From Marinomonas rhizomae (GTDB taxonomy: Bacteria; Pseudomonadota; Gammaproteobacteria; Pseudomonadales; Marinomonadaceae), in NCBI RefSeq assembly GCF_024397855.1, contig NZ_CP073343.1:3782001-3846000 (forward strand): a stretch of DNA of 64,000 nt, given 5' to 3'. Below the pieces are notes generated by a model. It searched no databases and was not told the origin of the DNA. It was given only the letters and a program-made list of their open reading frames with translations. Made by a program: the position numbers and the translations under genes. The stretch's first letter is position 1; each line of letters opens with the position of its first letter. Positions 9,386 through 17,184 of this stretch are shown in pieces.

Positions 9386-10240
9386 CTAGATCAATGAGCT
9401 CACTACATCGTATTTTTCACGGAATTGATCCCAAACAGGTTTCACATCCGTTACTTCCTGACCAGTGAAGATTTCGAAAGCATCGATTCCTTGATAAAAG
9501 AACAAATCAAAGCCAGACACAATTTGCAGACCTTTTTTATTAGCTTCTATCAAAAACTCTGTATCCATTGGGGTGTAAACCGCATCAAACGCCCATTTTT
9601 GCCCTTGAATCAACTCTGCCGCCAATGGCATGCCAGGGCTTTTCAAATGACCTACAGGTGTGCAGTTTACCAAACCATCAACTTCAGCTGCCGCTTCAGC
9701 AATGTCTTCTTTGGCAACAACACGCGCCTTGTAGCCAGCTTCATTAATAGCATCAACCAAAGATTGTGCACTACGTTCGCTCAAATCGGTGACTAATACT
9801 TCTGTCGCCCCCACTTCAAACAAGGCAAATCCAATCGCTCGACCCACACCACCAGCACCAATCATCAGCACTTTACCTGCTGGTAAATCCCCGACTCGAC
9901 CTTTATAACCGCGAATAAAACCAGTGTAATCGGTATTAAAAGCACATACTTTGCCGTCTTTTAGCAGCAAAGTATTACTCGCACCGACTTTCTTTACCGC
10001 GTCGTTTACTTCGTCTGCGCTGTCGATGGCGATTTGTTTATAAGGAAAAGTTACGTTAGTGCCGACGAAACCTAAAGCACGTATTTCGGTAAGCTTGGCG
10101 TTAAAGGATTCCGCCGTATCATCTTCTGGCACTTGCAACTGATAATCCACTGGCAACTGCTTTAGTTCACCCAACATCATGTGTAAAGAAGGAGATCGAG
10201 AAGCGGCAATAGCCTGACCAATTAGACCTAAATGTAACAT
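9386..10240 (-). CDS. aroE: Shikimate/quinate dehydrogenase, probably NAD-dependent
   Basis: A 284-residue member of the AroE family, which oxidises or reduces shikimate and, in catabolic members, quinate. Substrate-site signatures are SRSPSLH (Ser14, Ser16), TFPYKQ with catalytic Lys68, and FNTDYTGF with Asp104. The nucleotide fold shows GAGGVGRA. At the end of the second beta strand the sequence reads VTDLSERSA, with Asp152 where NADPH enzymes have an Asn-Arg-Thr type motif; acidic residues here favour NAD. The ATG at 10240 has GGAGG ahead of it. Placed between LigAB and the GntR/permease/aroQ genes, it is best read as a catabolic paralog. Confidence 0.85.
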   Translation of the reverse strand: MLHLGLIGQAIAASRSPSLHMMLGELKQLPVDYQLQVPEDDTAESFNAKLTEIRALGFVGTNVTFPYKQIAIDSADEVNDAVKKVGASNTLLLKDGKVCAFNTDYTGFIRGYKGRVGDLPAGKVLMIGAGGVGRAIGFALFEVGATEVLVTDLSERSAQSLVDAINEAGYKARVVAKEDIAEAAAEVDGLVNCTPVGHLKSPGMPLAAELIQGQKWAFDAVYTPMDTEFLIEANKKGLQIVSGFDLFFYQGIDAFEIFTGQEVTDVKPVWDQFREKYDVVSSLI

Positions 10241-10306
10241 TGTAATTGCCTCCAACGTATTCCCAAAAAGAATGTAATAATGTTATTGCGTGAGTCGTAA
10301 AGGGGA

Positions 10307-10353
10307 TAAAAAAACGCTCCCTTTACTAAAGTAGAGGAAGCGTATACCAAAAC
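10307..10353 (-). terminator. Intrinsic terminator of ligAB copy 1
   Basis: An imperfect stem pairs ACGCTCCCTTTAC with GTAGAGGAAGCGT around TAAA, and on the minus strand it is followed by a run of seven T (complement of the A run near 10308-10314). It lies about 50 bases after the ligB stop and before aroE. Confidence 0.75.
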
Positions 10354-10400
10354 TCATGATTTGTTGTATGACAATTTGGCATGTATTTTAATTGGAAAAA

Positions 10401-11270
10401 TTATATCAGCATAGATCCTTTTGATATCGCATCTGTTGTAGCCAACAATTGCAATCCAGCCCCTGTGTTTGAAATCGGCAAATGATAACTACGATGCAGC
10501 TCAGTTAACGCGCCCTGTAATGCGCCACGCATTGCTAACCACATATTCAGCTCAACACCTTGAGAGCCAGCTTGTTCTACCAAGTCAAAATTAGTGAATT
10601 TAGTAAGCGCTTCCGGTTCGTTCACTATTTTATCCATACAATATAAATCGAACGGTTTATTAATGAAGCCAGCACGCTGACCATCTAGCTGATGAGACAA
10701 ACCACCGGTTCCAAACACTACAACTTTCTGATTACCAGAGTAAGAACGAATAGCGTCACCAATCGCCTTACCAAAATCAAAACATCGACTGGGCTTTGGC
10801 ATAGGATGACGTTCACAGTTGATCGCAATTGGAATCACTTTAATATGACCGTATTTATGACCAGGCCACATGAGCGTCAGAGGTACTGTCAATCCATGGT
10901 CCACTTTCATTTCTTGGCAAACGGTTATATCAAACTCGTGCTCAATTAATTGATTAACGATATGCCAAGACAACTCAGTTTCCCCAGTTACTGGTGGAAT
11001 TTCAGCAATTCCCCAACCTTCGTCGGCATTTTCATACAAAGCAGCAGCACCAATAGCAAAAGTCGGTTTGCGATCATGAAAAAACTCTAGTCCGTGATCA
11101 TTATAAAAAATGACGGCGATGTCAGGCTCTTGCTTATACAGCCATTCACGCACCGGTGGGTAGGCATCAAAAAAATCTTTCCAATAAGGTGTTTGCTCAA
11201 GACCTTGGTCCATCGCGACACCAATAGCAGGAATATGTGATGTGGCAATACCGCCAAGTATTTTCGCCAT
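10401..11270 (-). CDS. ligB: Extradiol dioxygenase beta subunit, LigB type (copy 1)
   Basis: A 289-residue catalytic subunit of a type II (LigAB) protocatechuate 4,5-dioxygenase, which opens protocatechuate to 4-carboxy-2-hydroxymuconate-6-semialdehyde using Fe(II) and O2. The iron and catalytic residues known from Sphingobium LigB are all found two positions earlier: His12 (TSHIP), His59 (NDHGLEF), His125 (VDHGL), His193 (LSHQLDG) and Glu240 (QGVELN). The start overlaps the ligA stop by one base (TAATG), implying translational coupling. A second copy at 21374 looks about two-thirds identical by eye. Copy 1 could act on protocatechuate or on a related catechol acid such as gallate. Confidence 0.9.
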   Translation of the reverse strand: MAKILGGIATSHIPAIGVAMDQGLEQTPYWKDFFDAYPPVREWLYKQEPDIAVIFYNDHGLEFFHDRKPTFAIGAAALYENADEGWGIAEIPPVTGETELSWHIVNQLIEHEFDITVCQEMKVDHGLTVPLTLMWPGHKYGHIKVIPIAINCERHPMPKPSRCFDFGKAIGDAIRSYSGNQKVVVFGTGGLSHQLDGQRAGFINKPFDLYCMDKIVNEPEALTKFTNFDLVEQAGSQGVELNMWLAMRGALQGALTELHRSYHLPISNTGAGLQLLATTDAISKGSMLI

Positions 11271-11617
11271 TATCTTTCTCCCTGCTGTACTAAGAAGGCT
11301 TTAAATTCCTCTGTTGTCATCCCCGTCTGCAAACCACCAACATCTTGAACATTTAAGCCCAAGATCCCAGCAAATTTGGCCAGATAATAAATACTTCCAC
11401 CGGCTTCTAACATGGCAATGACATCACGTTTTTTTACAGCCAGCTTTTGCTCTGCAGAAAGTCCAAAGTTTTCACAATACTCGTCTTCATTCGCAAGGAA
11501 TGCTTCTCGCCCATTTGCATTATTAAAGGAATAACACATTTTATTTAAGGGATAGCCCTTCGTTGCCATCGGCCCATCAAACATAATATTGCCCGGAATA
11601 TGCCCTAACTGCCCCAT
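11270..11617 (-). CDS. ligA: Extradiol dioxygenase alpha subunit, LigA type (copy 1)
   Basis: A 115-residue small subunit of the LigAB dioxygenase; in the known structure it caps the active site of LigB and shapes the substrate pocket. It is mostly helical, with the conserved NKMCYSFNNA segment, the EDEYCENFGLSAEQK segment and GGSIYYLAKFAGI, ending in VGGLQTGMT. It is the first gene of a two-gene unit with ligB and is divergent from the double-HTH LysR gene. Copy 2 at 22222-22584 has the same motifs. Confidence 0.88.
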   Translation of the reverse strand: MGQLGHIPGNIMFDGPMATKGYPLNKMCYSFNNANGREAFLANEDEYCENFGLSAEQKLAVKKRDVIAMLEAGGSIYYLAKFAGILGLNVQDVGGLQTGMTTEEFKAFLVQQGER

Positions 11618-11882
11618 CCTGTTACCTCGCTGTAAAACTATTTAATTCAATGATGTAAATACCCATTAGCAGCGAGTATAAGAACAAACGAGCTGTGCAA
11701 ACCTTGATCTACATCTATTTTTTACCATTTAAAAAATAGAACGCATTATTTTTATATTTTTATATTTTTAAAATAAAAGTCCGATTTTGGCCATATATAG
11801 GAAAAAATACGTAATTAATCCTTCATTTTGATTTATTTGATATTCATTTTTGATATAGTCTGTAAAAAAATAAGGAGGTCTT
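11618..11882. promoter_or_regulatory. ligA1-LysR divergent control region
   Basis: A very AT-rich 265-base spacer. It holds a perfect 11-bp inverted repeat, TCTATTTTTTA (11714-11724) and TAAAAAATAGA (11730-11740). Nearer the LysR gene are three related elements in a row, CATTTTGATTTA (from 11824), ATTTGATATTC (from about 11835) and CATTTTTGATATAG (11845-11858). The TTTTGATATA core recurs in the ligJ-dctP spacer, so these are candidate regulator sites. The LysR ribosome site AAGGAGG is at 11872-11878, very close to its ATG. Confidence 0.5.
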
Positions 11883-13097
11883 ATGGAGATAGCAATTCCC
11901 AACCTACGGCATTTGCGCGTATTTCTTGCAGTCGCAGAGCTAAAAAGCATCACCCGAGCTTCTGAAAATATCTTTTTATCTCAGCCTGCCATCACTCAAG
12001 CAATTGCCAAGTTAGAAGGGTTATTGAACGCATCGCTTTTTGAACGTCATTCAGATGGTATGTATCCCACCCCATCGGGTGAAGTGTGGCAAAAACGCGT
12101 CGGCCGAGCTATCGACCATATTCAAACCGCTACACAAGAAATCGTTAAAGACACGACTCAAAAAGAACGCTCGCCTAAAAATCTCATTGCCTTAATTAGC
12201 ACGACTCAATTAAGAGCGTTAATTGCCGTGAGCGAAGCACAAAACTTCAGCATTGCCAGCCGAAACCTGGCCGTGTCACAATCTTCAGTTCATCGTGCCG
12301 CTCGCGATTTAGAGCGCTTACTCGGCGTTGTGTTATTTGAGAAAAACAGCCTTGGAACCAGCGCGACTAAGGCAGCGCAAACCTTGGCAAAAGCAACCAA
12401 ATTGGCCTTTAGCGAATTACGCCAAGGCATTTATGAGATCAACGCCTTACAGTTTAAAGATGTCAGTACCATCACCATTGGCAGTATGCCATTGGCTCGT
12501 ATGACTATTTTACCTAAATCGATTTTGCAGTTTAACGAACGTCACCCTGATGTGAACATCAATGTCACCGAAGGTCCCTACGCCGATTTGCTTCACCACT
12601 TACGCCAAGGTGACATCGATATTATCTTAGGTGCATTACGTCATCCAACACCAGCTGACGACGTCGTTCAAGAGGAGTTATGGGCACCGCCATTGTCAGT
12701 GGTGGCTCGTAAAGATCACCCATTAATGAACAAACAACATATCAGCGCACAAGATCTCGCTGAGTTTGCTTGGGTTGTTCCCGCCAAAGGCACACCCACT
12801 CGACAAGCCTTCGAAGACATTTTCAACGACGCCGGTATCGCACTACCTACACGCTTAGTTGAGTCCAGTTCGCAGATACTGATTCGTGAGTTATTAATCG
12901 AAAGTGATCGTCTAACATTAATCTCTGCACACCAAGTGGAGCGCGAAATTAATATTGAATTACTCAATGTCATCAACTTCCCACTGGATCACACTCGTCG
13001 CCCAATTGGGCTTTGTGTCCGAAAAAGCTGGCTTCCGACTGTCACACAATCTCATTTTCTTAGCTTGTTACGCGATATCTCAGAACGCTTTCGATGA
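11883..13097 (+). CDS. LysR-type regulator with two helix-turn-helix domains
   Basis: A 404-residue protein, about 100 longer than a standard LysR regulator. The extra length is a second DNA-binding domain: residues about 7-66 form one LysR winged helix (NLRHLRVFLAVAELKSITRA, LSQPAITQAIAKLE) and about 107-167 form another (TTQLRALIAVSEAQNFSIAS, VSQSSVHRAARDLE). An effector domain follows from about 190 to 400 (IGSMPLARMTILPKSI, DIDIILGALRH, VPAKGTPTR). It is divergent from ligAB copy 1 and followed by ligC, so it is likely the main regulator of the 4,5-cleavage genes. No frame break separates the two HTH units, so it is a real tandem domain protein. Confidence 0.85.
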   Translation: MEIAIPNLRHLRVFLAVAELKSITRASENIFLSQPAITQAIAKLEGLLNASLFERHSDGMYPTPSGEVWQKRVGRAIDHIQTATQEIVKDTTQKERSPKNLIALISTTQLRALIAVSEAQNFSIASRNLAVSQSSVHRAARDLERLLGVVLFEKNSLGTSATKAAQTLAKATKLAFSELRQGIYEINALQFKDVSTITIGSMPLARMTILPKSILQFNERHPDVNINVTEGPYADLLHHLRQGDIDIILGALRHPTPADDVVQEELWAPPLSVVARKDHPLMNKQHISAQDLAEFAWVVPAKGTPTRQAFEDIFNDAGIALPTRLVESSSQILIRELLIESDRLTLISAHQVEREINIELLNVINFPLDHTRRPIGLCVRKSWLPTVTQSHFLSLLRDISERFR

Positions 13098-13246
13098 TTT
13101 TTTTGAAAGACATCATTGCAAAAAATGAATAGCTTATGCGGTTTATGGATTATGCCCATTAGATGTCGAATGTTAGATTTGTTATTAATATAAACCTAAA
13201 TTTCGTTCAATAATAACGACATGAAATCTTGAATAGGAGCAGACTA

Positions 13247-14194
13247 ATGAGAATTTGTATCGCAGGCGCATCTGGCGCTTTCGGCATGAAACACATGGAC
13301 GCCATTGCGGCGATCGAAGGTGCAGAAGTCGTTTCTGTCGTTGGCACTAAAATCGATGCGATTAAAGCCTTTGCTGAAGAGCGCGGCGTTCCTCACTACA
13401 CGACAGATTTAGCAGAAAGCCTAGCCCGTGACGACGTTGACGCTGTCATCCTAGCAACACCAACTCAAATGCATGCGGCGCAGACTATTCAGTGCCTTGA
13501 AGCCGGCAAACATGTTATGTCTGAAATCCCAATGGCAGACAACATCGAAGACGCTCGCAAAGTGGTTGAAGTGCAGAAGAAAACTGGTCTAGTAGCGATG
13601 GCTGGTCACACTCGCCGTTTTAACCCTTCCCACCAGTGGATCCACAATAAAATCATGGCGGGTGAATTAAACGTTCAACAAATGGACGTGCAAACTTACT
13701 TTTTCCGTCGCTCGAACAAAAATGCTCTTGGCAAAGCCCGTTCTTGGACCGACCATCTACTTTGGCACCATGCTTGCCACACAGTGGATTTGTTCCAATA
13801 CCAAACAGGTGAAACAGCCAGCAAAGTACAAGCACTACAAGGCCCAATCCATCCTGAACTTGGCATTGCCATGGACATGAGCATTGGTATGAAAGTACCT
13901 AACGGCGCAATCTGCACCTTGTCTTTGTCTTTCAATAACGACGGTCCATTCGGCACCTTCTTCCGTTACATTTGTGACAATGGTACTTATATCGCACGTT
14001 ACGACGACCTATTTGATGGCAGCGAAAACAAGATTGACCTATCTGGCGTTGCGGTTTCAAACAACGGCATCGAGCTACAAGATCGCGAGTTCATTGCAGC
14101 GATCCAAGAAGGTCGTGCACCAAACTCTTGTGTTACGCAGGCTATCGAAGCGATGGAAACCCTGCACCGCCTTGAAGAATGCCTAGAAGCCTAG
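13247..14194 (+). CDS. ligC: 4-carboxy-2-hydroxymuconate-6-semialdehyde dehydrogenase
   Basis: A 315-residue Gfo/Idh/MocA-family dehydrogenase that oxidises the hemiacetal of the LigAB product to 2-pyrone-4,6-dicarboxylate with NAD(P). It has the Rossmann start MRICIAGASGAFG, and several segments characteristic of LigC: ARDDVDAVILATPTQMHA, GHTRRFNPSHQWIHNKI, QQMDVQTYFFRR and SWTDHLLWHHACHTVDLF with the catalytic-site His residues. The ATG at 13247 follows AGGAGC; an upstream in-frame TTG is rejected. It follows the double-HTH LysR gene after 149 bases and ends in an intrinsic terminator. Confidence 0.92.
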   Translation: MRICIAGASGAFGMKHMDAIAAIEGAEVVSVVGTKIDAIKAFAEERGVPHYTTDLAESLARDDVDAVILATPTQMHAAQTIQCLEAGKHVMSEIPMADNIEDARKVVEVQKKTGLVAMAGHTRRFNPSHQWIHNKIMAGELNVQQMDVQTYFFRRSNKNALGKARSWTDHLLWHHACHTVDLFQYQTGETASKVQALQGPIHPELGIAMDMSIGMKVPNGAICTLSLSFNNDGPFGTFFRYICDNGTYIARYDDLFDGSENKIDLSGVAVSNNGIELQDREFIAAIQEGRAPNSCVTQAIEAMETLHRLEECLEA

Positions 14195-14247
14195 ATCGCA
14201 ATAGTCTAAAGTGACAAGACGCTAAAGTGACTCAACAACACTCAAAC

Positions 14248-14275
14248 GGGGAGCTTCGGCTCCTTGTTTTTATTT
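14248..14275 (+). terminator. Intrinsic terminator of ligC
   Basis: Stem GGAGC (14250-14254), stable TTCG tetraloop and GCTCC (14259-14263), then TTGTTTTTATTT. It lies 54 bases after the ligC stop and just before the aldo/keto reductase ribosome site, so the next gene is partly insulated from ligC or depends on read-through. Confidence 0.75.
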
Positions 14276-14287
14276 AAGGATATTGTT

Positions 14288-15268
14288 ATGTCAAAACACC
14301 CTCACTTAGCCAATCCAAAGATAGGCTTAGGCTGCATGAATTTGTCCCATGCTTATGGCTCACCGGTTGAAGAAGAACAAGCCATTAAAGCCTTACATCA
14401 GGCTTTTGAAATGGGTTATCGCCATTTTGACACCGCGACTTTATATGGCGGCGGCAAAAATGAGCTTTTGGTTGGCAAAGCACTAAAAGATCGCCGCGAT
14501 GAATTATTCCTCGCCAGCAAATGCGGCATGGCAATGGTCGATGGTAAAAAAGAGATTAATGGCCGACCAGAAAACATCCGCAAGCAATGCGAAGACAGCC
14601 TAAAGCGCCTGCAAACAGATCACATCGATTTGTATTATTTGCATCGCCGTGACTTCAATGTGCCAATAGAAGAAAGCGCTGGCGCACTGGGTGAGCTAGT
14701 AAAAGAAGGCAAAATTGGCGCCATCGGTTTATCCGAAGTGTCCGCTGAAACGTTAACCCGTGCCCATAGCGAATACCCGATTAGCGCCCTTCAGTCCGAA
14801 TACTCTTTGTGGACACGCAATCCAGAAATCGCCGTACTAGAAGCTTGTAAGAAACTAGACATTACTTTTGTCGCTTTCAGCCCAGTCGCACGCGGATTTT
14901 TAACCGGTACTCTGAAAGACATCGCGGATTTAGAAGCCAAAGACATTCGTAATAACATGCCGCGCTTTAATGCCGAGCATTACCCGAATAATCTTGCCTT
15001 GTTGAACGATTATTTTGCCCTAGCGAAAGACATCGGCTGCACACCAGCACAACTTGCTCTGGCTTGGCTAACAGCAAAAGACGATAATATTGTCCCTATT
15101 CCGGGCACTCGTTCGGTTAATCATATGAGAGACAATTTTGAAGCGGCGCAATTAAAGCTGGATGCCAAACAAGTGAGCTTGTTAGACGAGATGATCAATC
15201 AACATAACGTCCATGGCACACGCTATACCGCTGCCCAACAAGCTGAAATTGATACTGAAGAGTTTTAA
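14288..15268 (+). CDS. Aldo/keto reductase
   Basis: A 326-residue NADPH-dependent aldo/keto reductase with the (beta/alpha)8 fold. Seen motifs are HFDTATLYGGGKNE with the active-site Asp and Tyr, LASKCGM with the Lys, DLYYLHRRD with the His, and the cofactor segment IPGTRSVNHMRDNFEA. ATG 14288 has AAGGA upstream; an in-frame TTG at 14264 lies in the terminator. The substrate is unknown. Being next to ligC suggests a carbonyl compound linked to aromatic breakdown, or detoxification of aldehydes, but this is only context. Confidence 0.85.
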   Translation: MSKHPHLANPKIGLGCMNLSHAYGSPVEEEQAIKALHQAFEMGYRHFDTATLYGGGKNELLVGKALKDRRDELFLASKCGMAMVDGKKEINGRPENIRKQCEDSLKRLQTDHIDLYYLHRRDFNVPIEESAGALGELVKEGKIGAIGLSEVSAETLTRAHSEYPISALQSEYSLWTRNPEIAVLEACKKLDITFVAFSPVARGFLTGTLKDIADLEAKDIRNNMPRFNAEHYPNNLALLNDYFALAKDIGCTPAQLALAWLTAKDDNIVPIPGTRSVNHMRDNFEAAQLKLDAKQVSLLDEMINQHNVHGTRYTAAQQAEIDTEEF

Positions 15269-15288
15269 ACACAGTAAACCAGCCAACA

Positions 15289-15325
15289 AAAAGCCCCTTT
15301 GTCGATAACAAAGGGGCTTTTGCTT
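15289..15325. terminator. Bidirectional terminator, reductase / pycB
   Basis: A 14-bp perfect stem, AAAAGCCCCTTTGT (15289-15302) and ACAAAGGGGCTTTT (15308-15321), with T runs on both strands, lies between two convergent genes. Confidence 0.85.
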
Positions 15326-15358
15326 AAAGCGTTATTAGGCTATTAACCTAATTTTAAT

Positions 15359-17167
15359 TTATGCAATCTCAATCAGCATTTCACCCGGTGTGACTCGGTC
15401 GCCTTTTTTAACAAAAACCCCTTTTACCGTACCCGCCACATTAGCGTGTACTTCGGTTTCCATCTTCATCGCTTCTGTAACAAGCACAGCTTGACCCGCT
15501 TTAACGGTATCGCCTTCTTTTACCAAGACATCGATGATATTGCCCGGCATAGCCGCACTGACGTGACCAGGCTCTGTGGCACGAGAACGACCTGCGCCAC
15601 CTTCAGCAACGTATTCATTCAGAGATTCGAATACCACTTCTTCTGGCATGCCATCCAAAGACAAATACAACTTGCGCTTACCAACACCAAAATCGCCTAC
15701 GCCGGTGATTTCCACGTTGTAAACCTCACCATGCACATCAATCTTGAACTCGGTTGCCAATCCACCCGCCGCCGCGCCTTGACCCGCTTGCTCTGGCGGT
15801 AGCAAAACTTCTGGAACCAATGTCCCGTCAGCTCGTTGCTGTAAGAATTCACGACCTAGTTCAGGAAACATAGCAAAAGTCAGTACATCTTCTTCTGATT
15901 TCGCTAACTCACCGATCTCATTGCGCAACTTATATAGCTCCGGCGACAAGGAATCCGCTGGGCGAGCGTCGTTAACCGCTTCATTGCCTACGGCTTTCTT
16001 TTGCACTTCTGGGTTTACCGCTGCTGGCGGCTGACCGTAACCACCTAACAAATAGCGTTTTACTTCATTGGTAATAGTTTTATAACGCTGACCTGCCAAT
16101 ACGTTATAAACCGCTTGAGTCCCCACGATTTGCGAGGTTGGCGTTACCAGGGGCGGATAACCAAGGTCGGCACGCACACGAGGAATTTCATCAAATACCT
16201 CTCGAATCTTATCTAAGGCATTTTGCTCTTTCAGCTGATTCGCCAAATTAGACATCATGCCACCCGGCACTTGGTTAACCTGAACAGACACATCTTCGCG
16301 AGTAAATTCACTTTCAAATTGATGGTACTTTTTACGAACATCACGGAAGTAATCGGCAATCTCTGACAACAAGGCCAAGTCTAAACCCGTATCGTAATCG
16401 GTGTCTTTTAAAGCCGCCACTTGAGTCTCAGTCGCTGGGTGGCTGGTACCACTGGCAAAAGATGAAATCGCCGTATCAATACGGTCCGCTCCCGCTTCGA
16501 TGGCTTTAAGCTGACACAAGGGTGCCAATCCTGACGTCGAATGACTGTGAACCACCAAAGGCAAATCAACCGCTTCTTTGATCGCTTTTACCAAGTCATA
16601 CGTAGCGTAAGGCGTTAACAAACCCGCCATGTCCTTAATAGCAATAGAATCAGCCCCCATGGCTTGCATGGCTTTAGCTTGCTCGACAAACAAGGCTGGC
16701 GTATGCACTGGGCTGGTCGTATAACAAATCGTACCTTGCGCATGTTTACCGGCTTTTTTCACCGCTTTCATGGCTGTTTCAATATTGCGCAGATCATTGA
16801 GCGCATCAAACACACGGAAAACATCGATACCATTGTCTGCGGCTTTTTGCACAAAAGCTTCCACAACATCGTCAGCATAATGGCGATAACCCAGTAGATT
16901 TTGGCCACGCAATAACATTTGTAAACGGGTGTTTGGCAAAGCCGCACGAAGCTGACGCAAACGCTCCCAAGGGTCTTCTTTCAAAAAGCGTACGCAGGCA
17001 TCAAAAGTCGCGCCGCCCCACACTTCTAAAGACCAAAAGCCCACTTGATCGAGTTTCTCACAAATCGGCAACATGTCCTCCGTACGCATACGAGTGGCAA
17101 TCAGCGATTGGTGTGCATCACGCAAGGTAACATCTGTCACTTCTATTTTTTGTTTAACTTGACTCAT
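15359..17167 (-). CDS. pycB: Pyruvate carboxylase subunit B (carboxyltransferase + biotin carrier)
   Basis: A 602-residue subunit that transfers a carboxyl group from biotin to pyruvate, giving oxaloacetate. The N-terminal HMGL-like TIM barrel begins VTLRDAHQSLIATRMRT and includes WGGATFDAC and the metal/Lys region SIAIKDMAG, followed by the PYC_OADA domain. The C-terminal biotinyl domain ends the protein, with the biotin Lys in the EAMKMETEV motif. It resembles OadA of Na+-pump decarboxylases, but there are no oadB or oadG genes and a biotin carboxylase gene lies directly upstream, so pyruvate carboxylase is the better call. It would replenish oxaloacetate during growth on pyruvate-yielding aromatics. 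Confidence 0.9.
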   Translation of the reverse strand: MSQVKQKIEVTDVTLRDAHQSLIATRMRTEDMLPICEKLDQVGFWSLEVWGGATFDACVRFLKEDPWERLRQLRAALPNTRLQMLLRGQNLLGYRHYADDVVEAFVQKAADNGIDVFRVFDALNDLRNIETAMKAVKKAGKHAQGTICYTTSPVHTPALFVEQAKAMQAMGADSIAIKDMAGLLTPYATYDLVKAIKEAVDLPLVVHSHSTSGLAPLCQLKAIEAGADRIDTAISSFASGTSHPATETQVAALKDTDYDTGLDLALLSEIADYFRDVRKKYHQFESEFTREDVSVQVNQVPGGMMSNLANQLKEQNALDKIREVFDEIPRVRADLGYPPLVTPTSQIVGTQAVYNVLAGQRYKTITNEVKRYLLGGYGQPPAAVNPEVQKKAVGNEAVNDARPADSLSPELYKLRNEIGELAKSEEDVLTFAMFPELGREFLQQRADGTLVPEVLLPPEQAGQGAAAGGLATEFKIDVHGEVYNVEITGVGDFGVGKRKLYLSLDGMPEEVVFESLNEYVAEGGAGRSRATEPGHVSAAMPGNIIDVLVKEGDTVKAGQAVLVTEAMKMETEVHANVAGTVKGVFVKKGDRVTPGEMLIEIA

Positions 17168-17184
17168 TTTCTTCCTCCTGCGGA

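Noticed and set aside
15359..17167. Oxaloacetate decarboxylase alpha subunit (OadA) instead of PycB
   Set aside because: No oadB/oadG membrane subunits nearby, and a biotin carboxylase gene plus divergent LysR gene match the Pseudomonas pyruvate carboxylase arrangement.
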